The notes below the pieces were generated by a model that saw only the letters and a list, made by a program, of their open reading frames with translations, did no database searches and was not told the DNA's origin. A program made the position numbers and the translations under genes. From an uncultured Solobacterium sp. (GTDB lineage Bacteria; Bacillota_I; Bacilli_A; Erysipelotrichales; Erysipelotrichaceae): a DNA stretch of 38,437 bases. Numbering within the stretch: position 1 is the stretch's first letter; the number at the start of each line of letters is the position of its first letter. Location: the NCBI GenBank assembly GCA_900552125.1, contig URYK01000025.1:1-38437 (forward strand). Reading direction: 5' to 3'. Below are positions 9,291 through 18,189 of the stretch, piece by piece.

Positions 9291-10550
9291 TTAATTTGCT
9301 TTATCTAAAACCTGCTTTACTAGTTTTTCATTTTCACCAATCTGCTCATAATCTCTAACTAAATCACTGGATGTATAAACATCTGGATCATTTTCACGAT
9401 CTTTAAATGCTAATTTCAATAAAATCGGTGTAACTACGGTTGTTAATACTACCATGATGATAATAGGTCCAAAGAATTCTTCTTTCATCAGACCTACTGC
9501 CATCCCTTTTGTCGCAACAATCAGTGCAACCTCACCACGGGAAATCATACCAATTCCAATACGAAGGCTTTGAATATTAGCATATTTGCACATTTTTGCT
9601 CCTAAGCCACATCCAACAATTTTTGATAAAATTGCGATTATGAATAATAAGACTGAAAAAAGAATAATGCTAGAAGTCATTTCAGGCAGATCAACCTTTA
9701 AACCAATGCTCGCAAAGAACACAGGTGAAATTAATAGATAAGATAAAGTCTCCATACGCATCTGCACATAATTACAGCGACTTGTACCACTGATGATCAA
9801 TCCGGCAATAAATGCACCTGTAATATCTGCTACACCAAAATATGCTTCCGCAACATAAGCAAAAATCAAACAAAAGGCAAAGCTTAAAATTGAAAATCTG
9901 CGATGTACCTTCTGATAACGATCAAAGAACTTTTCAATTAATTTACGTGCAAATAAGCCAACTACAAGAGCTAAAACAAAGAAAGCTACTATTTTCAATA
10001 ACACTTCGCTTAGCTGTACAGAAGTATCTGCCATCCCAGTGATAATCGTTAAAGCGATTATACCTAAAATATCATCAATCAGCGCTGCACCTAAAATGGC
10101 ATTTCCGCTTGCAGTAGATAATTTTCCCATTTCCTTTAATGTTTCTACCGAAATACTTACTGATGTAGCTGTTAAGATAACACCAATAAACATATTCTGT
10201 AAAAATGCATTTGTTCCAGTATTAAAGAAAGATGCTAGAAAATAACCGCTAATTAAAGGTACAAGTACACCGATCACCGCAATCACAAAACTGTTCTTGC
10301 CGCTCTTTTTCAATTCATTGATATCTGTTTCCAGTCCTGCAGTAAACATTAGAACAATAACTCCTATTTCTGCAATGTGATCTAGAAATTCAGATTCCGC
10401 AACAATCCCAAAACATGCAGGTCCAAGTAATAAACCTGCAACTAATGCACCAACTACTTGTGGCATTTCAATTCTTCTTGTTAAAATTCCAAAGAATTTC
10501 GTGCTCAAAAGAATCAGCGCAATATCTAAAAGATAACCATATGATTCCAT
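9291..10550 (-). CDS. CPA2-family cation:proton antiporter
   Basis: This 419-residue integral membrane protein has about 12-13 hydrophobic helices. It shows CPA2 hallmarks: MPQVVGALVAGLLLGP near residue 29, FTAGLETD near 69-76, TATSVS (127-132) and the paired Asp159-Asp160 in ALIDDILGI, which in this family marks electrogenic NapA-like exchangers. It should exchange Na+ or K+ for H+ across the membrane. Only a short tail (about 35 residues) follows the last helix, so it lacks the KTN domain of Kef channels. It is monocistronic, with its own promoter and terminator. The substrate ion is not readable. Confidence 0.88.
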   Translation of the reverse strand: MESYGYLLDIALILLSTKFFGILTRRIEMPQVVGALVAGLLLGPACFGIVAESEFLDHIAEIGVIVLMFTAGLETDINELKKSGKNSFVIAVIGVLVPLISGYFLASFFNTGTNAFLQNMFIGVILTATSVSISVETLKEMGKLSTASGNAILGAALIDDILGIIALTIITGMADTSVQLSEVLLKIVAFFVLALVVGLFARKLIEKFFDRYQKVHRRFSILSFAFCLIFAYVAEAYFGVADITGAFIAGLIISGTSRCNYVQMRMETLSYLLISPVFFASIGLKVDLPEMTSSIILFSVLLFIIAILSKIVGCGLGAKMCKYANIQSLRIGIGMISRGEVALIVATKGMAVGLMKEEFFGPIIIMVVLTTVVTPILLKLAFKDRENDPDVYTSSDLVRDYEQIGENEKLVKQVLDKAN

Positions 10551-10579
10551 AATATTTCTCCTTTTCGACAGCTTAAACG

Positions 10580-10607
10580 ATTATACTCTTTTTTTTCATA
10601 AAGGCAA
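10580..10607 (-). promoter_or_regulatory. Promoter of the antiporter gene
   Basis: On the minus strand TTGCCT (10607-10602), a 16-nt spacer and a perfect TATAAT (10585-10580) lie about 30 nt before the start codon. Confidence 0.8.
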
Positions 10608-10632
10608 GCATTCTTTAAGATTTTGTAAAGTT

Positions 10633-10655
10633 TTTGTTAATTTTCTGTTAACAAA
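10633..10655. repeat. Perfect 8-bp inverted repeat upstream of the antiporter promoter
   Basis: TTTGTTAA and TTAACAAA flank a 7-nt centre. It lies 26 nt upstream of the antiporter -35 and 34 nt past the pseudouridine synthase stop. No T tract follows on the minus strand, so a regulator site is as likely as a weak terminator. Confidence 0.5.
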
Positions 10656-10688
10656 CGCTATGAAATATCATGTTTTCCTATAATTTTC

Positions 10689-11639
10689 TTATTGATTTTC
10701 TAATGATAAAAATAATTTTTCCATTTCATTATCAGGCAATTGTATTTCTTTATGGTTTAAATATGACAGACAACATTCTTCATCTGAAAAATGAAAATTT
10801 ATCTTATATGCACAAAGCGCCTGATAATTCTTTTCTTTAGTTTTATTAGCGCCATATTTTACATCTCCATATAAAGGATGATGAAGCCATCCCATCATAG
10901 CACGAATCTGATGTGATTTCCCGCTATGCAACAATACCTCTACTAAAGAATATCGTTTTCCTTCCTGTAATACCTGATAGCTAGTTTCCATGCGCTGATA
11001 GCTTGGCTTTTCTGTTACACTGATTTGCGCTATATTATCTTTATGCTTATGATGATATAACACAAGATGATCTTTTTTCTTGGATAATTTTCCTTCTACG
11101 ACACAAAGATAGCGTTTTTCCACTTCTCTAAGCTTGATCTTTTCATTCATACAGCGAAGAGCTGCCGCATTCTTAGCCGCAATTACAAGTCCCTGCGTAT
11201 TGCGATCAATACGATGACATAAAGCTGGTGTAAAACTATGTTCTTTATTAGGATCATATGCTTTTGTATCATATAAATAATGCAAGATACGATCTAAAAG
11301 ATTATCCTGAACATCTAGTGTATCTTTATGTGCTAATAATCCTTTTGGTTTATTCACAATCAAGATGTTATCATCTTCATATATGATATCAAGATTACTT
11401 TTAACCTTTAAAAAAGATAATTCCTCCTTTGCAGGATAAAACTCTTCTGGAATATAACACTGTACGATATCTCCTATCTGTAGACGCTGAGATATTTCAC
11501 ATCGCTTTCGATTAACTTTAATTTTTTTATTTCTTATATATTTATACATCAAACTTTTAGGCAAAGAATTCATTGTTTTTAAAATAAATTTATCTAATCG
11601 TTGATCTGCATCATTTTCTTTAATTTGAAATTCGATCAT
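10689..11639 (-). CDS. RluC/RluD-family 23S rRNA (or tRNA) pseudouridine synthase
   Basis: This protein of about 316 residues isomerises specific uridines to pseudouridine in structured RNA. An N-terminal S4-like RNA-binding domain (about 5-65, with QRLDKFILKTMNSLP) is followed by the catalytic domain with CHRIDRNTQGLVI, whose Asp is the catalytic residue, and a late SGKSHQIRAMMGWLHHPLYGD block. A GTG four codons upstream (11651) overlaps the SD; the ATG at 11639 has GAGG 6 nt before it and is the better start. The exact target uridine cannot be assigned. It is divergent from the helicase gene. Confidence 0.88.
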   Translation of the reverse strand: MIEFQIKENDADQRLDKFILKTMNSLPKSLMYKYIRNKKIKVNRKRCEISQRLQIGDIVQCYIPEEFYPAKEELSFLKVKSNLDIIYEDDNILIVNKPKGLLAHKDTLDVQDNLLDRILHYLYDTKAYDPNKEHSFTPALCHRIDRNTQGLVIAAKNAAALRCMNEKIKLREVEKRYLCVVEGKLSKKKDHLVLYHHKHKDNIAQISVTEKPSYQRMETSYQVLQEGKRYSLVEVLLHSGKSHQIRAMMGWLHHPLYGDVKYGANKTKEKNYQALCAYKINFHFSDEECCLSYLNHKEIQLPDNEMEKLFLSLENQ

Positions 11640-11732
11640 AGTATCCCTCACTTTTCTTTCTATATTATAGCTTACATCATTGCATATTCCTATAAAAACG
11701 AATAAAATTATAAAAGACTAGGAGAGGTATTT

Positions 11733-14072
11733 ATGTATCTATGCAAATTATCCGTAAGAGAACTTGTAGAATTTATTTATCAGGGCGGTGACCTTGTAAG
11801 CAGTGCCCCATCTGTTGAACGAGCAAACCTAGGCAGTCGTATTCATAGAATGCTGCAGGCCGCACAAAAAAAGGATTATGAAAGCGAAGTTTATCTAAAA
11901 ATTGAACATCAGATTTCAGATATTCAATTTATCATTGATGGACGAGCAGATGGAGTACGTAAAAAGGATGAAAAAGTAACGATTGAGGAGATCAAGACCA
12001 CTGCCATTCCATTTTCTGACTTTACAGAACCTATTTTTGTACATTTGGCACAGGCATATTGTTATGGCTATATGTATTGTATGCAACATAATTTAGAAAC
12101 CATTGGCATCCAAATGACATATTACCAGATCAATACAGAGGAAATTAAACATTTTGAGGAAGAAAAAACCAAAGAAAGCCTAGAACTTTTTTTCATAGAT
12201 ACACTAACACGCTTTGTCAAATGGGCAGAATTAAAGCGAGATTTAAAGAATATAGCCTCCTCCACTCTTAAAGATCTACAATTTCCTTTTCCTAGCTATC
12301 GTAATGGACAACGCGATTTTGCGATAGCAGTATACAAAACAATTTTAGATAAGGAAAAACTATTTGCCTCTGCACCGACAGGTATCGGCAAGACAATATC
12401 TACCCTATTCCCTTCTTTAAAGGCCATTGGAGAAGGCAAGGCAGAAAAAATCTTTTATCTATGCGCCAAGAACATAACCGCAAGTGTCGCTATCGATACA
12501 CTACATTTATTGTATAAGCAACCGGTTCACTTTAAAAGCGTTGTCATTACCGCAAAAGACAAAATCTGTTTTCAGGAAGAAAGAAACTGTGATCCTAAGG
12601 TTTGCCCTTTTGCGAAAGGCTATTATAATCGCAGCTCCAATGCTTTATATGAGCTCTTAAATGAAACTGATTTTATTCATCGAGAAAGTATCGAAAAAAA
12701 AGCAAAAGAACACACCATCTGTCCCTTTGAATTAAGTCTAGATGCAAGTTTATATGCCGATGTCATAATATGTGACTATAATTATGTATTTGATCCTCGT
12801 GTTTATTTAAAACGTTTCTTCATGGAAAAAGGAGAATATGTGTTTTTAGTGGATGAGGCACATAATCTAGTAGATCGTGCTCGAAGCATGTATACCTGTG
12901 AACTACAAAAATCAGCTTTTCTTCTTATTGCACGCTATATTCCTAAACAGAGAACAGTATTACATCGTGCTATTAAACGAATAAACAAAGAATTTCTTTC
13001 ATACAAAAAACAATTAGAAAATAATAAGAAAGGTTTTCTATCACAAAGTGAACCTATTACCCCCATCATCATGCAGCTAACCACTTTTATTGAAGAAACA
13101 GATAAATATCTTCAAAGTGAACATGAAGATACTTATGATGAACAAATTCGAGAACTGTACTTTAATTGTATTCATTATAAACGCATCCATGAATTTTATG
13201 ATGAAGATTTTGTCACTGTCCTAGAAAAACAGGATAAAGAAATTATTATTCGTCAATGTTGTTTGAATCCAGCACATCCATTAAAAGAATCCTGCGCTAT
13301 GGGAAGAAGTACCATTTTCTTCTCTGCTACTCTATCACCTATGGAATATTATCAAAACTTACTAGGAGCTAATACCGAAGCACGTCGTTTATTCTTACCC
13401 TCTCCTTTTTCCGAAAAACAGCGAAAGATCATAATCTGTAATCAGATATCCACAAAATATCATAATCGAGAAGCAAGCAGTCTTGCAATCGCAGAAATGA
13501 TTTATGCGACTATAACCGCAAAAGATGGCAATTATATCGTTTTTCTTCCTAGTTATGCTTACATGAAACTCATTTCTGATGTGTTCTCTAATGAGTATCC
13601 AGATATTTTAGTCAGTATACAGGAAAGCAATATGAAAGAAGAAGAAAAATATGATTTTCTTCATCAATTTAATATCACTGATAAACTTCATGTCCATTTT
13701 TGTGTACTAGGAGGCATGTTTTCTGAGGGAATCGATTTAAAAGGAGACAAACTAATAGGAACGATCATTATTGGAGTGGGGCTGCCACAGATTAACCCTA
13801 TGCAGGATTTAATCAAGGCTCATTTTGATAAAGACAATCAAATGGGATTTGCATATAGCTATCAATACCCTGGCATGAATAAAGTATTGCAGGCTGCCGG
13901 AAGAGTCATACGCTCTCAACAGGATAAAGGTATTATCTTATTCATTGATGAACGATATACTACCTCTTTCTATCAGCGCTTGATCCCACTACATATGCGA
14001 CCTTATCAGATTATCAATCATACAAATGCATTACATCAAACATTATTATCCTTTTGGAAAGATACGGAATAA
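11733..14072 (+). CDS. XPD/DinG-type Fe-S helicase with N-terminal PD-(D/E)XK nuclease domain
   Basis: This 779-residue protein joins two DNA-acting domains. Residues 1-180 look like a RecB/Cas4-type nuclease: His38 in GSRIHRML, Asp69 in IDGRADG, Glu86-Ile-Lys88, and Gln107 in HLAQAYCYGYMY. The rest is an SF2 helicase: Walker A SAPTGIGKT (213-221), DEAH (374-377) and motif VI QAAGRVIRSQQD near 710. Four cysteines between Walker A and DEAH (Cys279, 286, 291, 330) sit where XPD proteins hold a 4Fe-4S cluster. It probably unwinds and cuts branched or damaged DNA. The SD AGGAGAGG lies before ATG. Such fusions are known in Firmicutes; the in vivo role is not settled. Confidence 0.88.
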   Translation: MYLCKLSVRELVEFIYQGGDLVSSAPSVERANLGSRIHRMLQAAQKKDYESEVYLKIEHQISDIQFIIDGRADGVRKKDEKVTIEEIKTTAIPFSDFTEPIFVHLAQAYCYGYMYCMQHNLETIGIQMTYYQINTEEIKHFEEEKTKESLELFFIDTLTRFVKWAELKRDLKNIASSTLKDLQFPFPSYRNGQRDFAIAVYKTILDKEKLFASAPTGIGKTISTLFPSLKAIGEGKAEKIFYLCAKNITASVAIDTLHLLYKQPVHFKSVVITAKDKICFQEERNCDPKVCPFAKGYYNRSSNALYELLNETDFIHRESIEKKAKEHTICPFELSLDASLYADVIICDYNYVFDPRVYLKRFFMEKGEYVFLVDEAHNLVDRARSMYTCELQKSAFLLIARYIPKQRTVLHRAIKRINKEFLSYKKQLENNKKGFLSQSEPITPIIMQLTTFIEETDKYLQSEHEDTYDEQIRELYFNCIHYKRIHEFYDEDFVTVLEKQDKEIIIRQCCLNPAHPLKESCAMGRSTIFFSATLSPMEYYQNLLGANTEARRLFLPSPFSEKQRKIIICNQISTKYHNREASSLAIAEMIYATITAKDGNYIVFLPSYAYMKLISDVFSNEYPDILVSIQESNMKEEEKYDFLHQFNITDKLHVHFCVLGGMFSEGIDLKGDKLIGTIIIGVGLPQINPMQDLIKAHFDKDNQMGFAYSYQYPGMNKVLQAAGRVIRSQQDKGIILFIDERYTTSFYQRLIPLHMRPYQIINHTNALHQTLLSFWKDTE

Positions 14073-14503
14073 ATGTTCTGTATCTTTTTTATATGCCTAT
14101 GAATAATTTTTCTTGTCCTCTCTCTATCAAAATTAGGACAATATCGAGGATAGGTACGCTCTAAACCATATGACCACTTCTCTAAAAGCTGATGATCATA
14201 CTCATACATATCTTCTAAAACAAAATCATGATATTCCTTTCTTGTATGTACACCAATTCCTCCATCATACAATTCTCCTGATGGTAAACAGATACAGACA
14301 TGATAACACTCACTCATATCCTTCATCATCACAAAACAGATATGCACTTTATCAGGAATACAGGTATTCCATTCATGATAAAACAAATACGCAAATACAC
14401 CACAAGGCCCATAATTGATACAAGGCGTATCTTCTACAAATCCATATAATTGATTTATCTCATCACTTAAACTGTTTAATTCATCGTATATTTCTTTTTC
14501 CAT
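14036..14503 (-). CDS. Hypothetical protein, possibly papain-like fold
   Basis: 155 residues from the ATG at 14503 (SD AGGAG 7 nt upstream; an ATG two codons earlier is too close to the SD). No family is recognised. It contains NYGPCGVFAYLFYHEW, ECYHVCICLPSGELYDGG and a basic C-terminus. A Cys in a GPCG turn, a later His and a later Asp are in the order seen in papain-like/NlpC-like folds; that is an inference only. No signal peptide or membrane helix. Its 3' end overlaps the helicase gene tail-to-tail by 37 nt. Confidence 0.6.
   Translation of the reverse strand: MEKEIYDELNSLSDEINQLYGFVEDTPCINYGPCGVFAYLFYHEWNTCIPDKVHICFVMMKDMSECYHVCICLPSGELYDGGIGVHTRKEYHDFVLEDMYEYDHQLLEKWSYGLERTYPRYCPNFDRERTRKIIHRHIKKIQNIYSVSFQKDNNV
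14061..14090 (+). terminator. Helicase gene terminator, inside the overlap zone
   Basis: GATACGGAA (14061-14069) and TTCTGTATC (14076-14084) pair with one mismatch, followed by six T. The stem starts before the helicase stop and lies over the 3' coding end of the convergent gene. Confidence 0.75.
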
Positions 14504-14553
14504 AAGCATACTCCTATACCTTTATTTTATCTTAAACATTAAAAAACTCAAAT

Positions 14554-14618
14554 TGTATATATACAGTATTGACAGTATGTATGGAATAGTATATACTGTA
14601 TATGCAAGATATATACAG
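14554..14618 (+). promoter_or_regulatory. Promoter and operators of the GntR-ABC operon
   Basis: TTGACA (14569-14574), a 17-nt spacer and TATACT (14592-14597) form a near-consensus promoter. Around it are TATAC/GTATA-rich palindromes: TGTATATATACA (14554-14565), and CTGTATAT (14596-14603) with ATATACAG (14611-14618), which covers the start of transcription. YtrA-type regulators usually repress their own operons from such sites, so autoregulation is likely. Confidence 0.8.
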
Positions 14619-14643
14619 TATATATGATATGAGGTGAATATTC

Positions 14644-15018
14644 ATGGAAATTATTTTAAGCAGTTCCAATTCAAAACCCATTTATGAACAAATCGTTTCT
14701 CAATTGAAAGAATTAATCATAAAAGGAGAATTGAAACCAAATGATGCATTGCCATCTATGCGCAAGTTGGCAAAAGACTTACATGTCAGCATCATCACAA
14801 CCCAAAGAGCTTATGAAGAATTAGCAAAAGATGGATTCATTACCATCATTCCCGCAAAAGGTGCTTTTGTCTCTATGATGAATAAAGATTTTGTTATGGA
14901 AGAAAATCGAAGACGAATCCAAGATCAGCTTGAACACGTCTGTGAACTGGCAAAGCAAAGCGGAATAACAGAAGAAGAGCTTATACAAACACTACATTTG
15001 ATTTATGAGGAGATATAA
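14644..15018 (+). CDS. GntR family (YtrA subfamily) transcriptional regulator
   Basis: 124 residues. The N-terminal winged helix (about 8-75) has the family core: PIYEQIVSQLKELIIKGEL, LPSMRKLAKDLHVS and TTQRAYEELAKDGF. Only about 45 residues follow, the short dimerisation tail of the YtrA subfamily rather than a ligand-binding domain. It heads an operon with an ABC ATPase (2-nt gap) and two permeases, the usual YtrA arrangement in which the regulator answers cell-envelope stress. The SD GAGGTG is 7 nt before ATG. Confidence 0.9.
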   Translation: MEIILSSSNSKPIYEQIVSQLKELIIKGELKPNDALPSMRKLAKDLHVSIITTQRAYEELAKDGFITIIPAKGAFVSMMNKDFVMEENRRRIQDQLEHVCELAKQSGITEEELIQTLHLIYEEI

Positions 15019-15020
15019 CT

Positions 15021-15878
15021 ATGGAAAACACAGTAGAAATCAAAAACCTAAACAAAAACTATACAAACTTTAGCTTAAAGAATGTCTCTTTAAATATCCC
15101 ATCAGGTACAATCGTCGGTCTTATCGGAGAAAATGGAGCAGGAAAATCAACCTTAATACAGTCCATGTTAGGAATTTTAAAGGCTGACTATGATAGTTTA
15201 AAATTCTTCAATAAAGACTTCACAGAAAATGAAAAAGCAATCAAGGAAGAAATTGCAGTTATTTTTGATCAAACACACTTCAATTTAGAATTTACGCCAA
15301 AATTTATTGGCACAATCTTAAATAAAACCTATCAGAATTAGGATATGGAAACTTATTATTCCTATTTAAAAACATTTGACCTTCCACTTAAAAAGAAACT
15401 TAAAACTTTTTCTCGTGGTATGAAAATGAAACTAGAATTTGCAATTGCCTTTAGTCATCATGCAAAACTTATGATTCTAGATGAAGCCACTAGCGGACTG
15501 GATCCTATTGTTCGTGATGAAATTTTAGACATGATTCGAATGTTCACGGAAGAAGAAAATCATACAGTACTAATGTCATCACATATTACTAGTGATTTAG
15601 ATAAGATTGCAGACTATATTGCTTATATTCATGATGGAAAACTTACATTTATGATTTCTCATGATAATATGAATGAAAATTACGGTGTCATTTCAGGAGG
15701 AAAAGATATACTAGATACTCTAAATGAAGACGATATCGTTTCTTATATTAAAGAACCTTACAGCTATTCCATTCTTATCCAAAACCGCCAAGAACTGCAA
15801 AAAGTCTTCCCAGACTTAGAAATCAGACGCCCTAGTGTAGAAGAATTCATGTTATTTCATGTCAAAGGAGTAAAATAA
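15021..15878 (+). pseudogene. ABC transporter ATPase (YtrB-like) interrupted by an in-frame TAG
   Basis: One reading frame, broken only by TAG at 15339-15341. The first part (106 residues) holds Walker A GENGAGKST; the second (from the ATG at 15345, 177 residues) holds the signature FSRGMKMKL, Walker B MILDEATSGLD and the H-loop SSHIT. Without the stop the protein would be 285 residues, normal for the family. The codon after the stop is GAT; related ATPases often have Trp-Asp here, so TGG to TAG is the simplest origin. The second part starts one codon past the stop but has no SD of its own. It is either a recent pseudogene, a suppressed amber or a split protein made by reinitiation. Confidence 0.85.
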
Positions 15879-15879
15879 T

Positions 15880-16530
15880 ATGTTAGGAATTATCATCAAA
15901 GACTATTACGAGAGTTTCTGCATTAAGAAAAATACATTAAGTATGCTATTTTCTCTTATTATAATCATCTTTCTCATCTTATGGATGAAAGATCTATATT
16001 CCTACGTATTATTAGTTGGAGTTATGCTTCCTTTAATTGGTGTATCCACTTTACAGTATTCTATGGAACAGGATGAGATATCAAAATACGATCAGATTTT
16101 ATTAACATTTCCAGTCACTAGAAAAGAAATTGTTCAATCAAAATTAATAGCCGCAACATTATTTACCCTATTTTCAAATTTAATTTTAAATTTCATCATT
16201 TTTATGATTTTTGTATTCATCTATCAATCTGTAGATGTGCGTACTGCCTTGTTTGTTTGGTGTGCAGGATTTATCTTATCATTTATCTATAATGCAATAT
16301 TAAGTACTGGCTTATTTGCCTTAGGAAATAAAAAAGGAACTATCTTATTTGTGATTACAGTTGTATGCCTAGCAGTAGGATACCTATTATTTGAGTTTAA
16401 TGTCGGTGTAGAAAGTATTATTAATTTTGATAAAAATTACTTATTAGCTATTGGTGCAGTACTAGCGATTATTTTAAACATACTTAGCTATTATGCCTGT
16501 ATAAAAATATATTCAAAAAAACATTCTTAA
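15880..16530 (+). CDS. ABC-2 type permease, copy 1
   Basis: This 216-residue membrane protein has about six hydrophobic helices and the ABC-2 transporter pattern. It opens MLGIIIKDYYESFC and carries STLQYSMEQDEISKYDQILLTFP, the cytoplasmic loop typical of this permease family. It starts 1 nt after the ATPase stop, so the two are coupled. It is the partner of the ATPase; the substrate is unknown. Confidence 0.88.
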   Translation: MLGIIIKDYYESFCIKKNTLSMLFSLIIIIFLILWMKDLYSYVLLVGVMLPLIGVSTLQYSMEQDEISKYDQILLTFPVTRKEIVQSKLIAATLFTLFSNLILNFIIFMIFVFIYQSVDVRTALFVWCAGFILSFIYNAILSTGLFALGNKKGTILFVITVVCLAVGYLLFEFNVGVESIINFDKNYLLAIGAVLAIILNILSYYACIKIYSKKHS

Positions 16531-16549
16531 AATGAAAGGAGACATCCCT

Positions 16550-17200
16550 ATGCTTGGAATTATCATCAAAGACTATTATGAAAGCTTCTGTCTTAAAAAG
16601 AACTTAATTGGTTTAACCTTCTCCCTTATCTGTTTTATAACAATTATAATCTGTATGCATAATCAATATGCATATATCTTATTAGTTGGGTTAACGCTAC
16701 CTATGATAGGAGTATCCACTTTACAGTACTCCATGGAACAAGACGAAATATCAAAATACGATCAGATTCTTCTTACATTCCCCCTAACTAAAAAAGAAAT
16801 TGTAAAAGCAAAAATGCTTGCCACTTTATCTTTCACAACTCTTTCTAATATTCTAATAAATATTCCAATCTTCTTCATCTATGTATTTATCTATAAATCC
16901 ATAGATCTAGAATTAGGATTAATCGTATTATTTACTGGTTATATTCTTTCCTATAGTTTAAACGTTATAAATTCTATAGGCTTTTTCATCCTAGGAAATA
17001 AAAAAGGTTCGATTATGTATATCATTCTTATGGTCTTATTAGCATTCGGCTATGTTATATCGAATTTCGCTTTTGATTTAACATCCATTCTTACATTAGG
17101 TAGTACCAAATTACTAATTATTGGTGCAGCTCTCGCAATCATTCTAAATATATTCAGTTATCATGCTTGTATTAAAATCTATACAAGAAAACATTCTTAA
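16550..17200 (+). CDS. ABC-2 type permease, copy 2 (tandem paralogue)
   Basis: 216 residues from the ATG at 16550, which has AAAGGAG 8 nt upstream; an ATG at 16532 lies before that SD and is not the start. It is clearly a duplicate of the preceding gene: the same length, the same MLGIIIKDYYESFC opening and the same SMEQDEISKYDQILLTFP loop, with divergence in the membrane helices. The two probably form a heterodimeric channel served by the one ATPase. Confidence 0.88.
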   Translation: MLGIIIKDYYESFCLKKNLIGLTFSLICFITIIICMHNQYAYILLVGLTLPMIGVSTLQYSMEQDEISKYDQILLTFPLTKKEIVKAKMLATLSFTTLSNILINIPIFFIYVFIYKSIDLELGLIVLFTGYILSYSLNVINSIGFFILGNKKGSIMYIILMVLLAFGYVISNFAFDLTSILTLGSTKLLIIGAALAIILNIFSYHACIKIYTRKHS

Positions 17201-17211
17201 AGGAGTACATT

Positions 17212-18126
17212 ATGAGTATATTATGTGTTGGACAAGCTGTATATGATATTACCTTACCTGTAGATACAGCCATTATAGAGAATCAGAAATATCGTATTTA
17301 TCATCGTTTAACTTGTATGGGAGGTCCAGCTGGAAATGCTGCGTATCTTTGTGGACTATGGAATATTGATACATCCTTAATCGCTAGAATAGGAAATGAT
17401 GGATTTGGAAAAGAAATCTTAGATACACTAAAAAAAGCTAATGTATCTACATCTTCCATGTATGTAAATCCTAATGGTTCTACAAGTATAAGCTGCATTA
17501 TTTCTAATACAATCAATGGAAATCGTACAATTTTAAACACTCCCTTACCTGAAGTTTCCTTTCCTTTACAGCTACCTAAACAGAGCCCCAAAGTTATTTT
17601 ATTTGACGGACATGAGAAGAACATATCTTTAGAAATAATTAAATCCTATCCAGACGCCCAACTTATTCTAGATGCTGGCACTTATAAAGAAGAAATATTA
17701 GAAATCATACAAGCAGTAAACTATCTGGTATGTTCACAGGATTTTACTTATCAATATACGAATATCCATATTGATTTAAATGATATAAATACTTGGATTG
17801 ATACTTTCACAAAACTAGAAGAAATTAATTCTCATACCATTGTGATTACCCTAGGAGAACAAGGTGCTCTTTATAAAGAAGGTTCTATTATTCATCATAT
17901 ACCAGCATTTCATGCTAATACAGTAGATACAACAGGTGCTGGTGATATCTTCCATGGAGCATTTGCTTATGCTATACATGAAGGATATTCTCTAAAAGAC
18001 AGTATATTATTAGCTTCTTTAACCGCATCTATTTCTGTAGAAACTTTAGGTGGTCAACCATCAATCCCTAGCTTTCATACAGTAAAAGAAAAGGCAATAC
18101 AACTAAAACAAAATTGGATAAAATAA
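17212..18126 (+). CDS. PfkB-family carbohydrate kinase
   Basis: 304 residues with both PfkB signatures: GGPAGNAAYLCGLW (37-50) near the N-terminus and DTTGAGDIFHGAFAYA starting at residue 239, with Asp245 the expected catalytic base. It should phosphorylate a sugar or nucleoside hydroxyl using ATP; ribokinase-like or fructokinase-like activity is possible, but the substrate is not readable. It lies 11 nt after the second permease behind AAGGAG, so it may be the last gene of the GntR-led operon, and is followed by a terminator. Confidence 0.88.
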   Translation: MSILCVGQAVYDITLPVDTAIIENQKYRIYHRLTCMGGPAGNAAYLCGLWNIDTSLIARIGNDGFGKEILDTLKKANVSTSSMYVNPNGSTSISCIISNTINGNRTILNTPLPEVSFPLQLPKQSPKVILFDGHEKNISLEIIKSYPDAQLILDAGTYKEEILEIIQAVNYLVCSQDFTYQYTNIHIDLNDINTWIDTFTKLEEINSHTIVITLGEQGALYKEGSIIHHIPAFHANTVDTTGAGDIFHGAFAYAIHEGYSLKDSILLASLTASISVETLGGQPSIPSFHTVKEKAIQLKQNWIK

Positions 18127-18129
18127 ATG

Positions 18130-18152
18130 CGAGCAATAAAGCTCGTTTTTTT
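18130..18152 (+). terminator. Terminator of the PfkB gene
   Basis: CGAGC (18130-18134) and GCTCG (18141-18145) enclose a 6-nt loop, followed by seven T. Confidence 0.9.
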
Positions 18153-18189
18153 ATCATATCTAGTTCTATATAATCATCTAAATTAAAAT

